Shown: positions 50,615 through 60,293 of the stretch, piece by piece
Layout of the letters: every line of letters begins with the position of its first letter
Numbering within the stretch: position 1 is the first letter of the stretch
Origin: Naumovozyma dairenensis CBS 421
Lineage: Eukaryota; Ascomycota; Saccharomycetes; Saccharomycetales; Saccharomycetaceae
Reading direction: 5' to 3'
DNA length: 64,000 nt
Assembly: GCF_000227115.2 (NCBI RefSeq)
Contig: NC_016486.1
Location: 124,001 to 188,000, forward strand
Position numbers and translations under genes: made by a program
The notes under the pieces: generated by a model
What the model was told of the DNA's origin: nothing
The model's input: the letters and a program-made list of their open reading frames with translations, nothing else
Database searches by the model: none

Positions 50615-52068
50615 TTCTATATTTGTTTTCTTAAAATATGTTTCGTTTGTGAAGTCTTGAATCTTGAAATTCGAAGGAATTATAATACAAAAACACAAAC
50701 AAACGAATAAACGAACAACCAAACTGTAAATCAAAGTATATATCGAACTATATGTTTCCCTATCGACCCTTCTTCCCTTTTTGTTTTCTTTCCGACTTGT
50801 TTTTTCAATCTTATTACTATTACCCTTATTCCTTTTTTTCTTTTTTGCTTCTTTCCCTTTTCAGGCTAATAACTATTCAACTATTCAAACCAATCAAAAC
50901 AGCAATTTAGTCTTTTTTCTATTCAAAGAGATACAAAATTGAAAGAGTAATAATGGAATGGCTCGAACACAGAGACTTGCTGTCTCTGTATGTGTGTCCC
51001 TGTGTGTCCCTGTGTGTCTATCTGAGGCATCTCTCCAAACACACTACACAACACCCACACAAAGGAATGTCCCCATTGTGGCAATTTTCATTAGGTGACT
51101 CTACGTGCCGCATATCTCTGCCGCGTTATCTCTATACAGTAAAGCATAATATGCAGCGTCGAGGTGGCCGAGAATGCCAGCTTCCCCGCCCCTCCGTCTG
51201 TCTGTCCGTCCGCAGGCTGCCCGGGCTCCACAGCTCCCCTCGTGGCATTTTTGTGTCCTCTCCCTTTATTTTATCTACAGCCGCACACACACATACATAC
51301 ACACACACACATACATACATACATACATACATACATACATACATACATACATACATACATACATACATACATACATACATACATACACACATACATACAT
51401 ACATACGTTGAGGGATGCCATATTTACTTACTCACTTAATCACTTATCGTAAGAATACTCTTTTTCTGCGATCCATATAGGTCTTAAAGCTATAAAGGCA
51501 AAGCTTAAAGATAAGGGGAAATATACAGGTGAAATCAGATAAGAGGGTGTGCTAGCCAAAGGGCAACTCCGGTTCCCTCACCCATCTTTCATCACTCTTA
51601 CACAAAATGTCCAACAGAAAACGATTGTGGCAATCTTTTTCAGCATCCAATCTAAGTTGCCTGCTGAAATTGACATGCTATAAAATTCCGACTCCAGGGT
51701 AATATCTTTTCTATCTTTTATCATTTACCCCTTTCAGTTCTTTCCTTGTCCCCTTATCTGTACTAGAATCTTCTTTGGTTGGTAACCAGTTTTTAATTGG
51801 TTGAAATTCTTTTTCTTTTTTTTGAATATTGATCTCTAACAGTTTCCTTCGTGGCAATTCATAATCACCTAAGGAGTTACGGGGCAATAAACAATAGATA
51901 AGTGGGATATTTATTTCCTAACGAAGTTTGATACCGAAAAGAAAAATTAGTAATCTATTTATTAAAAATATTTATAGCACCCACCCACCCAGCCACATAT
52001 ATATATATATATATATCATATTATGTGAGTAGGGGGGAGGTGAAAAGAAAACGAATAACAAAACAATA
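50615..52068. other. 1.45-kb interval with ACAT microsatellite
   Basis: It holds the promoter of the BSC2/IRC23-like gene, a TGTGTCCC repeat cluster (~50990-51020), the ACAT microsatellite, a TA tract (~51994-52016) and AT-rich filler. Long frames in it come from the repeat. One weak C/D snoRNA-like pattern (51535-51594) is noted in the findings. Confidence 0.6.
51283..51407 (+). repeat. Mixed CA / CATA microsatellite
   Basis: About 125 bp of ACAC and then ACAT units, nearly uninterrupted. It opens all reading frames on both strands with repetitive His/Thr/Tyr or Met/Tyr/Val/Cys peptides, which are not genes. Confidence 0.95.
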
Positions 52069-52248
52069 TTATCTAGGAACACCTACAATGCTTAACTCTA
52101 GTGTCCAAATACGTCTTGAATGTATAGTGACTGGAATAGATAATGTCGATGATGAACTCTTTTCATATTGAACTTCAAATTCATCTCCATCTACCAGTAC
52201 CTTGCTTGGGTAAGGAACGATTAAAGTTGTTTTCTTAGGATTATTATC
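52069..52248 (-). other. Out-of-frame C-terminal coding segment of the WHI2-family gene
   Basis: Just past the five-A run (52249-52253, minus strand) the neighbouring frame stays open for about 60 codons and ends at TAA 52071-52069. It encodes TLSIPVTIHSRRIWTLELSI, clearly like the Whi2 C-terminus (RLHIRRVWTLELSVIGVQ). One more A in the run would join it to the main frame. Confidence 0.8.
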
Positions 52249-53627
52249 TTTTTCCGCTCGCTTCTCTTAATCTTTCCATTGTTCTTCTTTAACTTCCCAT
52301 AAAGTTCGACTTGTAAATTGACAGTTTCTGAACTCCACCAATTTTTCTTCGCTGGTTTTTTCCAAAATAATAGTAATTTCTTACTAACATTTGGCAATTC
52401 TTTACCCTCACAATCAGGTTCAATATCTTCATTTTCAGAATGATATTCTCTATTCATTGAATTTGCAAAATTATCTCTATTATTATTATTCTTTGCAAAG
52501 TGGCAATTACTAGAGGACTCTAAATGTGACATAGAAAATATGTTACGTTCATTATATTTCCGTTCTCTTTTTATCCTTCTTACTTTTCGTACATTTTTAC
52601 TACTTTTTCCTCTTCGATCTCTCACTTCAGTTCCATTATAAATGCGACCTAACGACAAAGAACTAATTGTTGTCTTATCAGGTTCTTGAATTCTATAAGC
52701 CCATTTAGATTTTGAATTAAAACCTGATGATTGTAACATCTCGACAAGATTTCTTTCAGCAATATTCATTTTTGATGCAATTCTATCCAAATCAATACCA
52801 TCATCAGTTCCCATCTTGCTAAGATAAGGTATATTCTTATTTGCATTAGATGTGATTATACCATGAAATATCCCATTTTGTTCATCTAAAAAATATTCAC
52901 TTGCAGCTATTTTGATTTGTGAAAACGCAAGCTCTGAAAGATCATCATTAATCCATTTCCTAGTCGAATAATCCAATTTATCATTTTGTCCCTCTGTAAA
53001 TTCAAATTCAAACTCGAATTCCATTCCTGGAATGCAATAGTAATCTAAATCTTCCTTTAATACTAATATAAGTGGATTTTTGTATAACAATTGATGTTCT
53101 TTTCTTTCTTTAAAAACCTTGAAATGGGGAATTGAATAAGAATAATACTTCTTCAAATCATTACGTGCCGCAGTGTAAATTGACATCATATACTCAAAAC
53201 ATGAAGATGGGAAACTTTCAACATAAATCTCATCTGTCATTGAAAATATAGGTTGAATTGCAGTTCCACATTTAGTTAAAAACATACGTTTTGGAAACAT
53301 TCTTAATAACAACGTATCAGGAAATGATAATAATTGATCCTTCGTCATATAATAGTGTTTTTCTTCAATGTTTAGATGAAGTACTTGGTCACCTTTGCAA
53401 ATGTGCTTATTTCCATTTTTTTCTTCTTCCTCCTGTTCTTCAGTAATAACCTCCATTTTCCTCCTTAGGTCTTGTGCATTTTGTGACATATTTGATGTCT
53501 TTGGTAAGTATTCATTTAAACAATCATACCTTTTGAATGTCGGTCTCGACGTGAAAGCCCTATTCAGAGAACGTTTAATAGATTCATTACCTCTTTCTGG
53601 TACTTGCGTAATAATTTTATCATTCAT
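52221..53627 (-). CDS. WHI2: WHI2-family protein, C-terminus frame-shifted
   Basis: The 468-residue frame matches Whi2 (YOR043W, 486 residues), a BTB-like protein that works with Psr1/Psr2 phosphatases in stress and nutrient (TORC1) signalling. The BTB-type domain is at ~82-240: LHLNIEEKHYYMTKDQLLSF, SFPSSCFEYMMSIYTAARND and NPLILVLKEDLDYYCIPG. SKWAYRIQEPDKTTISSLSL and KKLLLFWKKPAKKNWWSSET are also diagnostic. The last ~8 residues leave the family frame. The true C-terminus is encoded one frame over, to 52069. It lies between the BSC2/IRC23-like gene and DON1, where S. cerevisiae has lost its WHI2 duplicate. Confidence 0.88.
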   Translation of the reverse strand: MNDKIITQVPERGNESIKRSLNRAFTSRPTFKRYDCLNEYLPKTSNMSQNAQDLRRKMEVITEEQEEEEKNGNKHICKGDQVLHLNIEEKHYYMTKDQLLSFPDTLLLRMFPKRMFLTKCGTAIQPIFSMTDEIYVESFPSSCFEYMMSIYTAARNDLKKYYSYSIPHFKVFKERKEHQLLYKNPLILVLKEDLDYYCIPGMEFEFEFEFTEGQNDKLDYSTRKWINDDLSELAFSQIKIAASEYFLDEQNGIFHGIITSNANKNIPYLSKMGTDDGIDLDRIASKMNIAERNLVEMLQSSGFNSKSKWAYRIQEPDKTTISSLSLGRIYNGTEVRDRRGKSSKNVRKVRRIKRERKYNERNIFSMSHLESSSNCHFAKNNNNRDNFANSMNREYHSENEDIEPDCEGKELPNVSKKLLLFWKKPAKKNWWSSETVNLQVELYGKLKKNNGKIKRSERKKIIILRKQL

Positions 53628-54155
53628 GTTTTTACTTGAAATAGAAAACTACAACAAATTACCCAATTTTTGTCTTCGAAATGTATTTCCGATTTTTGCT
53701 TTCTTTAACTGATTCTTTCTATGAGGAAAAAAATGATTCTATAACTACAGTTTTGTTAAATGGATATGACAAGGAAAAAGTAATTTTTAGTATGTTGACA
53801 AAATTTACTGACATAACGTACCTAGACACAGACTCCGTCATTATCATATTCAATTTATAACTATATTACTTTCAAATTAGGTAAAATGTTACCGTATTGG
53901 TAACCTAAAGATTTACTTCAAACAGGAACAAGGTATGTCGTACTTGTGCGTTCATATCTCAGAGTTTTGTGTTTGCGTTACGTCTTATTGTCCGGAGAAG
54001 TCCTCGCTACGAAAATACCAGACGTACTTTCCAATTTTTAAACGTCACAAAAATGTTCGATGAGAAACCCTCGTATAAGGGTATATTCTCTTTTTCCAAT
54101 AAATTTTTCATATAAAAATTATCTTTTTTTGATATATAGGCCTCGTTCTTCAGAG
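53628..54155. other. WHI2-family promoter and DON1 3' flank
   Basis: About 530 bp, AT-rich. No ORF, RNA gene or repeat is supported. Confidence 0.6.
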
Positions 54156-56147
54156 CTAAAGGTTTGCATAAACACTACCTTTACCAAGTTTGCCAATATC
54201 TTCTAATAAGCTTTGGGTAAGAAACTCACCTTTTTTTCCTGACAAAGAAGGTTCTTTTTCTTCCTTTCGTTCTGCTTCAGAATCTTCATTACCCTCTTCC
54301 TTATCAATAATTTTATTAGTTACTTCTTTAACTTCCTTGAAGCCTAGTATTTCTTGAGAATTACCTTTCTCATTTTCCATATCTTTCCTTTCCTCGGTAT
54401 CATCAGATTTATCTTTCTCCCTATTGGCACTTTCTTCTTCGCTAGCTTTAGTACCTTTGAAACTTATATTGTCTTGTTTACTACAGGTTAGTTCAGTATC
54501 GACTTTTGTCTTACCTGTAGCAAAAACTTCCTTCCTTTCTTCAGGATCATATTCCGAAATTTCCTCGGGCAACTGTTTTTCGTCTTTTAATGATTCTTTC
54601 TTTATTGGAACTTCAGTAATTTCGCCTTCGTCTGGACCTTCTAGAACCTTTTCTACCCCGAAACCGTTACATTTATCAAAAGGTTGAGCTGTAGTTTGTT
54701 CCTTTTTTTTATTCTCCTCATCGAGAATATGCCAACAAATCCCCACCTTTTCTTCTTTATCATTGGTAATTTCAGTAGTAACTGTATCTGACGTACCCAA
54801 TACTGCCTGTTTATCCTTACTGTCATTTTGAGAGCGCAGATCTTTCGCTGAAATTTTTTCTTCCTTTTTAGTATCAAGTTCAGGAGGACCTCCTTCTTCT
54901 ATATTTACACCAATTATTAAATCTTGCTTCTCAGATACCTCTACTGTCTTTTCAGGAGATAATTCAGAGGTTTTTGTCTTAATAATTGTTGTGTCATTCA
55001 TTTCTTTTAGTGACCTAAAGAAATCACTTTCTTCCAGTGAAACTAACAATAGGGGTATATCTTTGTTTTTCTCTAAATTTACTAAAAATAAAAGTGAATT
55101 CAATAAAGAGAATGTGACGTCTTTTTTAGATGCTAATATCAATGCCTTAATTACATTACTAGAAATATTTGGATACGAGTCTTTACATCTTTGATAGGAT
55201 TCCAATTTCTCAATTTGGTTTGATAACTCTGTTATGGTCACTTTTTTAATGAAAAGCTCTGGTTCCTTAAAACTAAAAGAAACATCTCTCTTTTCATCGT
55301 CAACTTGTGTTTTTTCAACTTTTGAATCTGCTGTTCCTTCCACATTAGATTTTTCAGATGAAAGTTCATAATAGTTTATTAAAGTTTTAATACTTTTGGA
55401 ATCAGTACGAGTAGTCACATTTAATTCTGTTTGTGAGATGTTTGAAACAATGTCAACTTTTTCATTCTTCTCTTTTTTCCCTTTGGTTTTTCTTTTATTC
55501 TTTTTATTATCTAATTGTGAAATCGAACTACTGGGCTTTCTTGAACTTGCGTTTGATTTCTGTCTTTCCTCTTGGAATTTTTCTTTTATTGTATTCTTAT
55601 TTTGCTCAATTCTGGAAGATCCATCTAAATCCTTATGAATCTCTATATTTTGTAAGTTGTCTTGCACTTGCTCTTTCTTTCCTTTTACATCAAATCCATG
55701 TTCCTCTTCTAAAATGGAAGTAATTTGGCACTCAGTGTGTTTTTCAGCTTCAGAAGATATTTTTTTCGAATCTTCTTGAACAATTTCTTCATTACTTTTA
55801 GAACGTTTATTGATAATATTTGTTTTATTAGATTGAAGAGGTACTTTAATATATTGTGAAATAAGTTCAATGTTACTAGAGGAAGCCTCTAACTCTTTCT
55901 CTTTACTTCTTAATGCTTGCAGCTTTTCAGTGCCAGCTAACATTCCTATTCTACTTGAAAGACGAGGTTCGTTTTCTTTGTTTTCTGAATTCCAATTACC
56001 AATTTCATTATTAGCGCAAGTTACAGTAACCTTATCCTCAATGCTGCTGATAGTCGAGTCATTTTCTCTAACGTCTTCTAAGTTTGGTTCTTTATCACTG
56101 GAAACCGTAGTTTCATCTTCTGTATTTAACACTTCAAACATGTTCAT
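54156..56147 (-). CDS. DON1: Don1/Cue5-family protein with degenerate CUE domain
   Basis: The ATG at 56147 (663 residues) is preferred; the longer frame needs a TTG. Around residues 315-365 the stretch SYPNISSNVIKALILASKKD then SLLNSLLFLV aligns with the CUE ubiquitin-binding domain of Cue5 (FPEIEEKYVKAVIIASQ, FNALLFL). Cue5 (YOR042W) is a ubiquitin-Atg8 adaptor. Its duplicate Don1 (YDR273W, 365 residues) marks the prospore membrane. The rest is highly charged and Glu/Lys/Ser-rich, almost twice the usual length. WHIL (~471) fits a W-x-x-L Atg8 motif. Position after PMP3/BSC2 and before CCC2 indicates the DON1 track. Sequence alone does not separate DON1 from CUE5. Confidence 0.8.
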   Translation of the reverse strand: MNMFEVLNTEDETTVSSDKEPNLEDVRENDSTISSIEDKVTVTCANNEIGNWNSENKENEPRLSSRIGMLAGTEKLQALRSKEKELEASSSNIELISQYIKVPLQSNKTNIINKRSKSNEEIVQEDSKKISSEAEKHTECQITSILEEEHGFDVKGKKEQVQDNLQNIEIHKDLDGSSRIEQNKNTIKEKFQEERQKSNASSRKPSSSISQLDNKKNKRKTKGKKEKNEKVDIVSNISQTELNVTTRTDSKSIKTLINYYELSSEKSNVEGTADSKVEKTQVDDEKRDVSFSFKEPELFIKKVTITELSNQIEKLESYQRCKDSYPNISSNVIKALILASKKDVTFSLLNSLLFLVNLEKNKDIPLLLVSLEESDFFRSLKEMNDTTIIKTKTSELSPEKTVEVSEKQDLIIGVNIEEGGPPELDTKKEEKISAKDLRSQNDSKDKQAVLGTSDTVTTEITNDKEEKVGICWHILDEENKKKEQTTAQPFDKCNGFGVEKVLEGPDEGEITEVPIKKESLKDEKQLPEEISEYDPEERKEVFATGKTKVDTELTCSKQDNISFKGTKASEEESANREKDKSDDTEERKDMENEKGNSQEILGFKEVKEVTNKIIDKEEGNEDSEAERKEEKEPSLSGKKGEFLTQSLLEDIGKLGKGSVYANL

Positions 56148-56313
56148 ATTTCTAATATAGAAGTAGAATCCTCGAGTCAACCTTTTTAATTTTAGCGCTC
56201 TAATGGATGTTTTAATAAACTTTTTAATATATTAAGTTGAAATGTGATTGGCAAATCTTCTCCATGTCTTTTCATATCTCTTGTGGCAATGAAGCATATT
56301 TTGCGATGACTGC

Positions 56314-56323
56314 TCAGCGGCTA
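56314..56323 (-). promoter_or_regulatory. URS1-like site upstream of DON1
   Basis: TCAGCGGCTA matches the URS1 (Ume6) motif TCGGCGGCTA at nine of ten bases, 167 bp before the DON1 ATG. CTTGTGGC at 56280-56287 is one base from the reverse Ndt80 middle-sporulation pattern. DON1 is a meiotic gene in S. cerevisiae. Confidence 0.45.
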
Positions 56324-56509
56324 ATTCTAATAGCGGAAAAAGAAAAACCGAGAAAGAAGACCGACGCTCCCTTTAAAAAAGGCCAGTAATATACCCCAGA
56401 ACTTACAGAAAAAAGACATGCAGAAAAAAGGAAATTATTCTATTGCAAATTATAGTTAGTTATTACAAAATTATAGTATTCTAGCAAAGATTTGATTTAA
56501 GAATATATA

Positions 56510-59500
56510 TTAAGAATATGTGTTTACTCTTGCTGCTTGGAGTTCTAAGTCGTAGTTAGTATCATCATTTGTGCGTAATCTAGCATAACTAGGAAAAATT
56601 TTTGACCAAAATGAAGTATTTATAATTGGTTCTTCTTCATACCCAATCATTGGATCTACAATGGGAGGTTTCCAATTTTTCAATCTTAATGAATTTAACA
56701 CAACACTCACAGAACTTAAAGCCATTGCCAAACCTGCTATCATTGGATGTAAAGTTATACCCCATGGAACTAAGATACCCATAGCTATCGGTATCATGAA
56801 TATATTATAACATAATGCCCAAAATAAATTCCATTTAATTCTCGAATATGTCTTTTGGCATATATCTAAAGCATATATTAATTTTTTCAAAGTTGGTTCT
56901 TCCTTTCTTTCATGTGGTTCTTCTTGTTCTTCAGTTTCTCCGTAGCCTTCGTTCAATATAACAAGATCAGCAGCATCCATAGCAATCTCAGTCCCTGAAG
57001 AAAGTGCAATACCTAATGTACTGGTAACAAGGACTGGTGCATCATTTATACCATCTCCTACAAATGCAACTTTTTCACCACCAATTTCTTGTTTTAATTG
57101 TTCCACTATATTACATTTCCCATCAGGCGTAATTTCACTATAAACGTTTTGGTAATTAATCCCAACACTTTCCGCAATTTTCATTGCTGCACCATGAGAA
57201 TCACCAGTAACCATATAAATACTATAACCAAGATTAGATAACAATTGTACCGTCTCAAATGAATCCGTCTTAACAGTGTCTGATATTTCAAATTTACCTA
57301 TTAATATATCATCAATTGATACGAACGAAATCGTGAACCCATCATTAGTATCGGTATTTTCATTTTCAATTGAAATAGATTTAGGCAATATTGATTTTTG
57401 ACCTACAATAACTTCATGAGTAACATCACCTAATTTACAACGACATTTAATACCTTTACCCATGATAATTTCATTACTCATTATATCAACGAAATTATTA
57501 CCTTTACCAAAATTCGAGAATTCAGTACAATAATTTAGGATAGCTTTAGCAGTTGGATGTTCACTCAATGATTCTACTGCTCCAACTAACTGAAGTATTG
57601 CTTCATTTGTAAGATAACCTGAATTAAATATAATAAAATTGTTAACTTTCATTAACCCTGTCGTTAAAGTTCCCGTCTTATCAAATACGATGGTTTCAAT
57701 CTTATTAAATTTTTCCAAGACATCACCACCTTTAATTAAGATACCATATTGAGCGCCAACACCGGTTCCTACCATTATAGCTGTAGGTGTTGCCAATCCT
57801 AAGGCACATGGACATGCTACCACAATAACGGAAGTAGCCATTTGAAGACACATATAAAATTTACCCTTGTTTGCCATATCTGTAAACATTGGAGGTGGAT
57901 TTTCTAATTTGTTGGCTAATATGGACCAAACGAGGAAAGTCAATAAAGCTAGCAACAAGATTGTTGGAACAAAAATGGATGCTAAATAATCAGCATATCT
58001 TTGAATTGGTGCTTGGTTTAATTGAGCTGTTTTCATTGTTTGAATGATATGTGATAATTTAGTATCATTACCGACATTAGTAGTTTGGAAATAAAAATGT
58101 CCAGGACCATTTAATGAACCTGCTATTATTTTACTACCCTTTTGCTTATGTATCAAAATGGATTCTCCTGTCATTAAGGATTCATCAACTTCTGTTTCAC
58201 CTTTGATTAAAATACCGTCTGCTGGTATTTTCATACCTGGTTTAATTTCTACAGTATCATTTATTTGTAATAGAGTTGTTGGTATTTCAATATGTAGTGA
58301 ATTGAAATCGTTTTTATCTTTAAGGATTATACATTCTGAAGGGGTCAATGATATCAATTTCGATAAAGCTGAAGATGTTTGTGCCTTTGCCTTGTTCTCC
58401 AAAAATTTCCCTAAAGATATGAAGGCAATTAACATGACTGAAGTATCGAAGACAACATTTGGTAATATCGAGGACATTTCGTTTGTAGAGTTGATCTTGA
58501 TTGTGTGTATAATGGAATAAATTGAAAATGTGTAAGCGAAAAAGGTAGATAAAGCTATTAAAGTGTCCATTGTTCCTGATTTATGTCTCAATGAATTCCA
58601 AGCTGCCTTGTAAAAGTATGATCCCAAACGAACAAGAACATAGGTGGTTATAATAAACCCAATAATATCCCTATAGAATAATCCTTTAATAAACGATGTC
58701 TCCTTATAAGGGAAAATATGATTAGACATTACTATGGGGAAAGCCATGGGGATCCCCATATATAAAATCATGGTGAATATAGCAGCTATACAAGCTTTAA
58801 TACAATTTGATTTCCAAAAACTAATTTCATAACCTTTAGTTAATAATTCAATCTGAATGGCTGTATCTAATTCTAATGAATCCAATGATACTTCGTAACC
58901 CATTTCTTTGATATGTGCAAGTATGTCACGAGTACCAATTTTCCTTTCATCATATTGAATGGAAATAGAACCAATTTGTAAATTTGTTAAATCAGTGGAT
59001 ATAATACCTTGAATTTCTTTATTTTCCAGAGCTTTAAACTTTTCTGAATCAAATTCTGAACTTTGTATGCTACTGGATCTTGAAGTAGAGGTTGAAGTAG
59101 AAGTAGATGTGGAAGTGGAAGTAGAAGTGGAAATGAAAGTTTCTATATCATTATTAGCTGGTGCCAAGATAGTTAAAGTGACATTTTTTATTGGATTAGA
59201 AGAATCGTTGCTATCTTTATCATTTTTTTTAACATAATCACATGAATTCAAGATCATGGCATCAAATCCGCAATCTTCAATGGTTTCGGCAATCGTATCT
59301 ATGGAGATCTTATTATCATCATATATAACTTCACAATTACTCATCATGAGCGAAACTTCACATTTCTCAACGCCTTTAATCTGAGACACTTGCTGCGTTA
59401 TAGCATTCACACATGCGGAACAAGTCATACCTTTGACTGCAATATACCCTTTTTTTTCTAACATATTATTATCAGAGACTGTATGCTTAATAACCGGACG

Positions 59501-59737
59501 AGACCAAACGATTTGACAACCAAACCCGCAATCTTCTATAGTCTCCTTAATGGTCTCAACATTAGTCCCATTTTCATCCGCTTTGAATAGGACATGACAT
59601 TCACCAGTGACCAACGAAACATTACAATCTTTAACACCTGCCAAATTCTTCAACTGAGTCAAGATGGCATTAGTACAAGCGGAGCAAGTCATTCCTTGCA
59701 CGACCAGCGATGCCTCTTCTTCTCCTCCTTCATACAT
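56510..59737 (-). CDS. CCC2: Golgi copper-transporting P-type ATPase Ccc2
   Basis: The 1075-residue product is Ccc2 (YDR270W, 1004 residues), which loads copper into the Golgi for Fet3. Two heavy-metal domains carry GMTCSAC (residues 15-21 and ~103-109). A Ser/Thr repeat (~200-218) and a third, Cys-less HMA-like fold follow. P1B landmarks are DESLMTGES, the membrane CPC in VVACPCALGLATPTA (~641), DKTGTLTTG (phospho-Asp ~685), SEHPTAK, and GDGINDAP. Eight hydrophobic segments are consistent with P1B topology. The acidic insert GYGETEEQEEPHERKEE lies after the hinge. The neighbour set DON1-CCC2-MSW1 is conserved. Confidence 0.97.
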   Translation of the reverse strand: MYEGGEEEASLVVQGMTCSACTNAILTQLKNLAGVKDCNVSLVTGECHVLFKADENGTNVETIKETIEDCGFGCQIVWSRPVIKHTVSDNNMLEKKGYIAVKGMTCSACVNAITQQVSQIKGVEKCEVSLMMSNCEVIYDDNKISIDTIAETIEDCGFDAMILNSCDYVKKNDKDSNDSSNPIKNVTLTILAPANNDIETFISTSTSTSTSTSTSTSTSRSSSIQSSEFDSEKFKALENKEIQGIISTDLTNLQIGSISIQYDERKIGTRDILAHIKEMGYEVSLDSLELDTAIQIELLTKGYEISFWKSNCIKACIAAIFTMILYMGIPMAFPIVMSNHIFPYKETSFIKGLFYRDIIGFIITTYVLVRLGSYFYKAAWNSLRHKSGTMDTLIALSTFFAYTFSIYSIIHTIKINSTNEMSSILPNVVFDTSVMLIAFISLGKFLENKAKAQTSSALSKLISLTPSECIILKDKNDFNSLHIEIPTTLLQINDTVEIKPGMKIPADGILIKGETEVDESLMTGESILIHKQKGSKIIAGSLNGPGHFYFQTTNVGNDTKLSHIIQTMKTAQLNQAPIQRYADYLASIFVPTILLLALLTFLVWSILANKLENPPPMFTDMANKGKFYMCLQMATSVIVVACPCALGLATPTAIMVGTGVGAQYGILIKGGDVLEKFNKIETIVFDKTGTLTTGLMKVNNFIIFNSGYLTNEAILQLVGAVESLSEHPTAKAILNYCTEFSNFGKGNNFVDIMSNEIIMGKGIKCRCKLGDVTHEVIVGQKSILPKSISIENENTDTNDGFTISFVSIDDILIGKFEISDTVKTDSFETVQLLSNLGYSIYMVTGDSHGAAMKIAESVGINYQNVYSEITPDGKCNIVEQLKQEIGGEKVAFVGDGINDAPVLVTSTLGIALSSGTEIAMDAADLVILNEGYGETEEQEEPHERKEEPTLKKLIYALDICQKTYSRIKWNLFWALCYNIFMIPIAMGILVPWGITLHPMIAGLAMALSSVSVVLNSLRLKNWKPPIVDPMIGYEEEPIINTSFWSKIFPSYARLRTNDDTNYDLELQAARVNTYS
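59085..59140 (-). repeat. CCC2: Ser/Thr coding repeat in CCC2
   Basis: A hexanucleotide-like GAAGTAGAAGTG/GTTGAAGTA repeat on the plus strand encodes about nine Ser-Thr units between the second metal-binding domain and the vestigial third one. Confidence 0.85.
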
Positions 59738-60293
59738 TGTTTACGCCTGTTATTTTCGCAGAAACGTCAGATCTTCAATTGGTAAGCAAAATCAGCCATG
59801 AACTGGAAGAGATCTGATGCTTTTGTAATCACCAGCATCGGAATCTACATATCTGTCTCTGTGTGTGTTAGATTTATATACTTTATATCTTCCCCTAAAT
59901 CTGAGCGCTGCCATTTTAACGTTATATGTACTCTGTACCGCGCTGTGTAGTACTATTTACAAGAGGGACGGCGCGCCGCACTTTTTTTCCGGTGTTTTCA
60001 CCAGAGGCAACACCGCACACCGCACACCGCAGGTACCCTGAGTGTGGAAGAGTCTCCTTTTAACGGTCTTCACATAATAATTAACGTTTCCACCCTTCAC
60101 GCACAAACAGGAAAACACTGCAACCAACAAACAACAAACACCGGTGCAAAAACTGAAAAATGGCACCTGGGAATATATAATATACGCCCATTGGATTGAG
60201 AACATGTTGTATAGACAGAAAAGAACAAGAAAAACAAGGTGCAAGCAACCAGACAATTCTTGCGTTTATCGGAACCCAATCAATCTATATATT
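59738..60293. other. CCC2 promoter and MSW1 3' flank
   Basis: GC-richer than average, with three CACCGCA units (60013-60033) and a CACCC core (60091-60095) of the kind bound by Aft1, which regulates CCC2 in S. cerevisiae. Short frames here are not gene-like. Confidence 0.5.

Noticed and set aside
50953..51452. Several ORFs up to 152 codons on both strands
   Set aside because: They are kept open by the CA/CATA microsatellite and have no gene-like character outside it.
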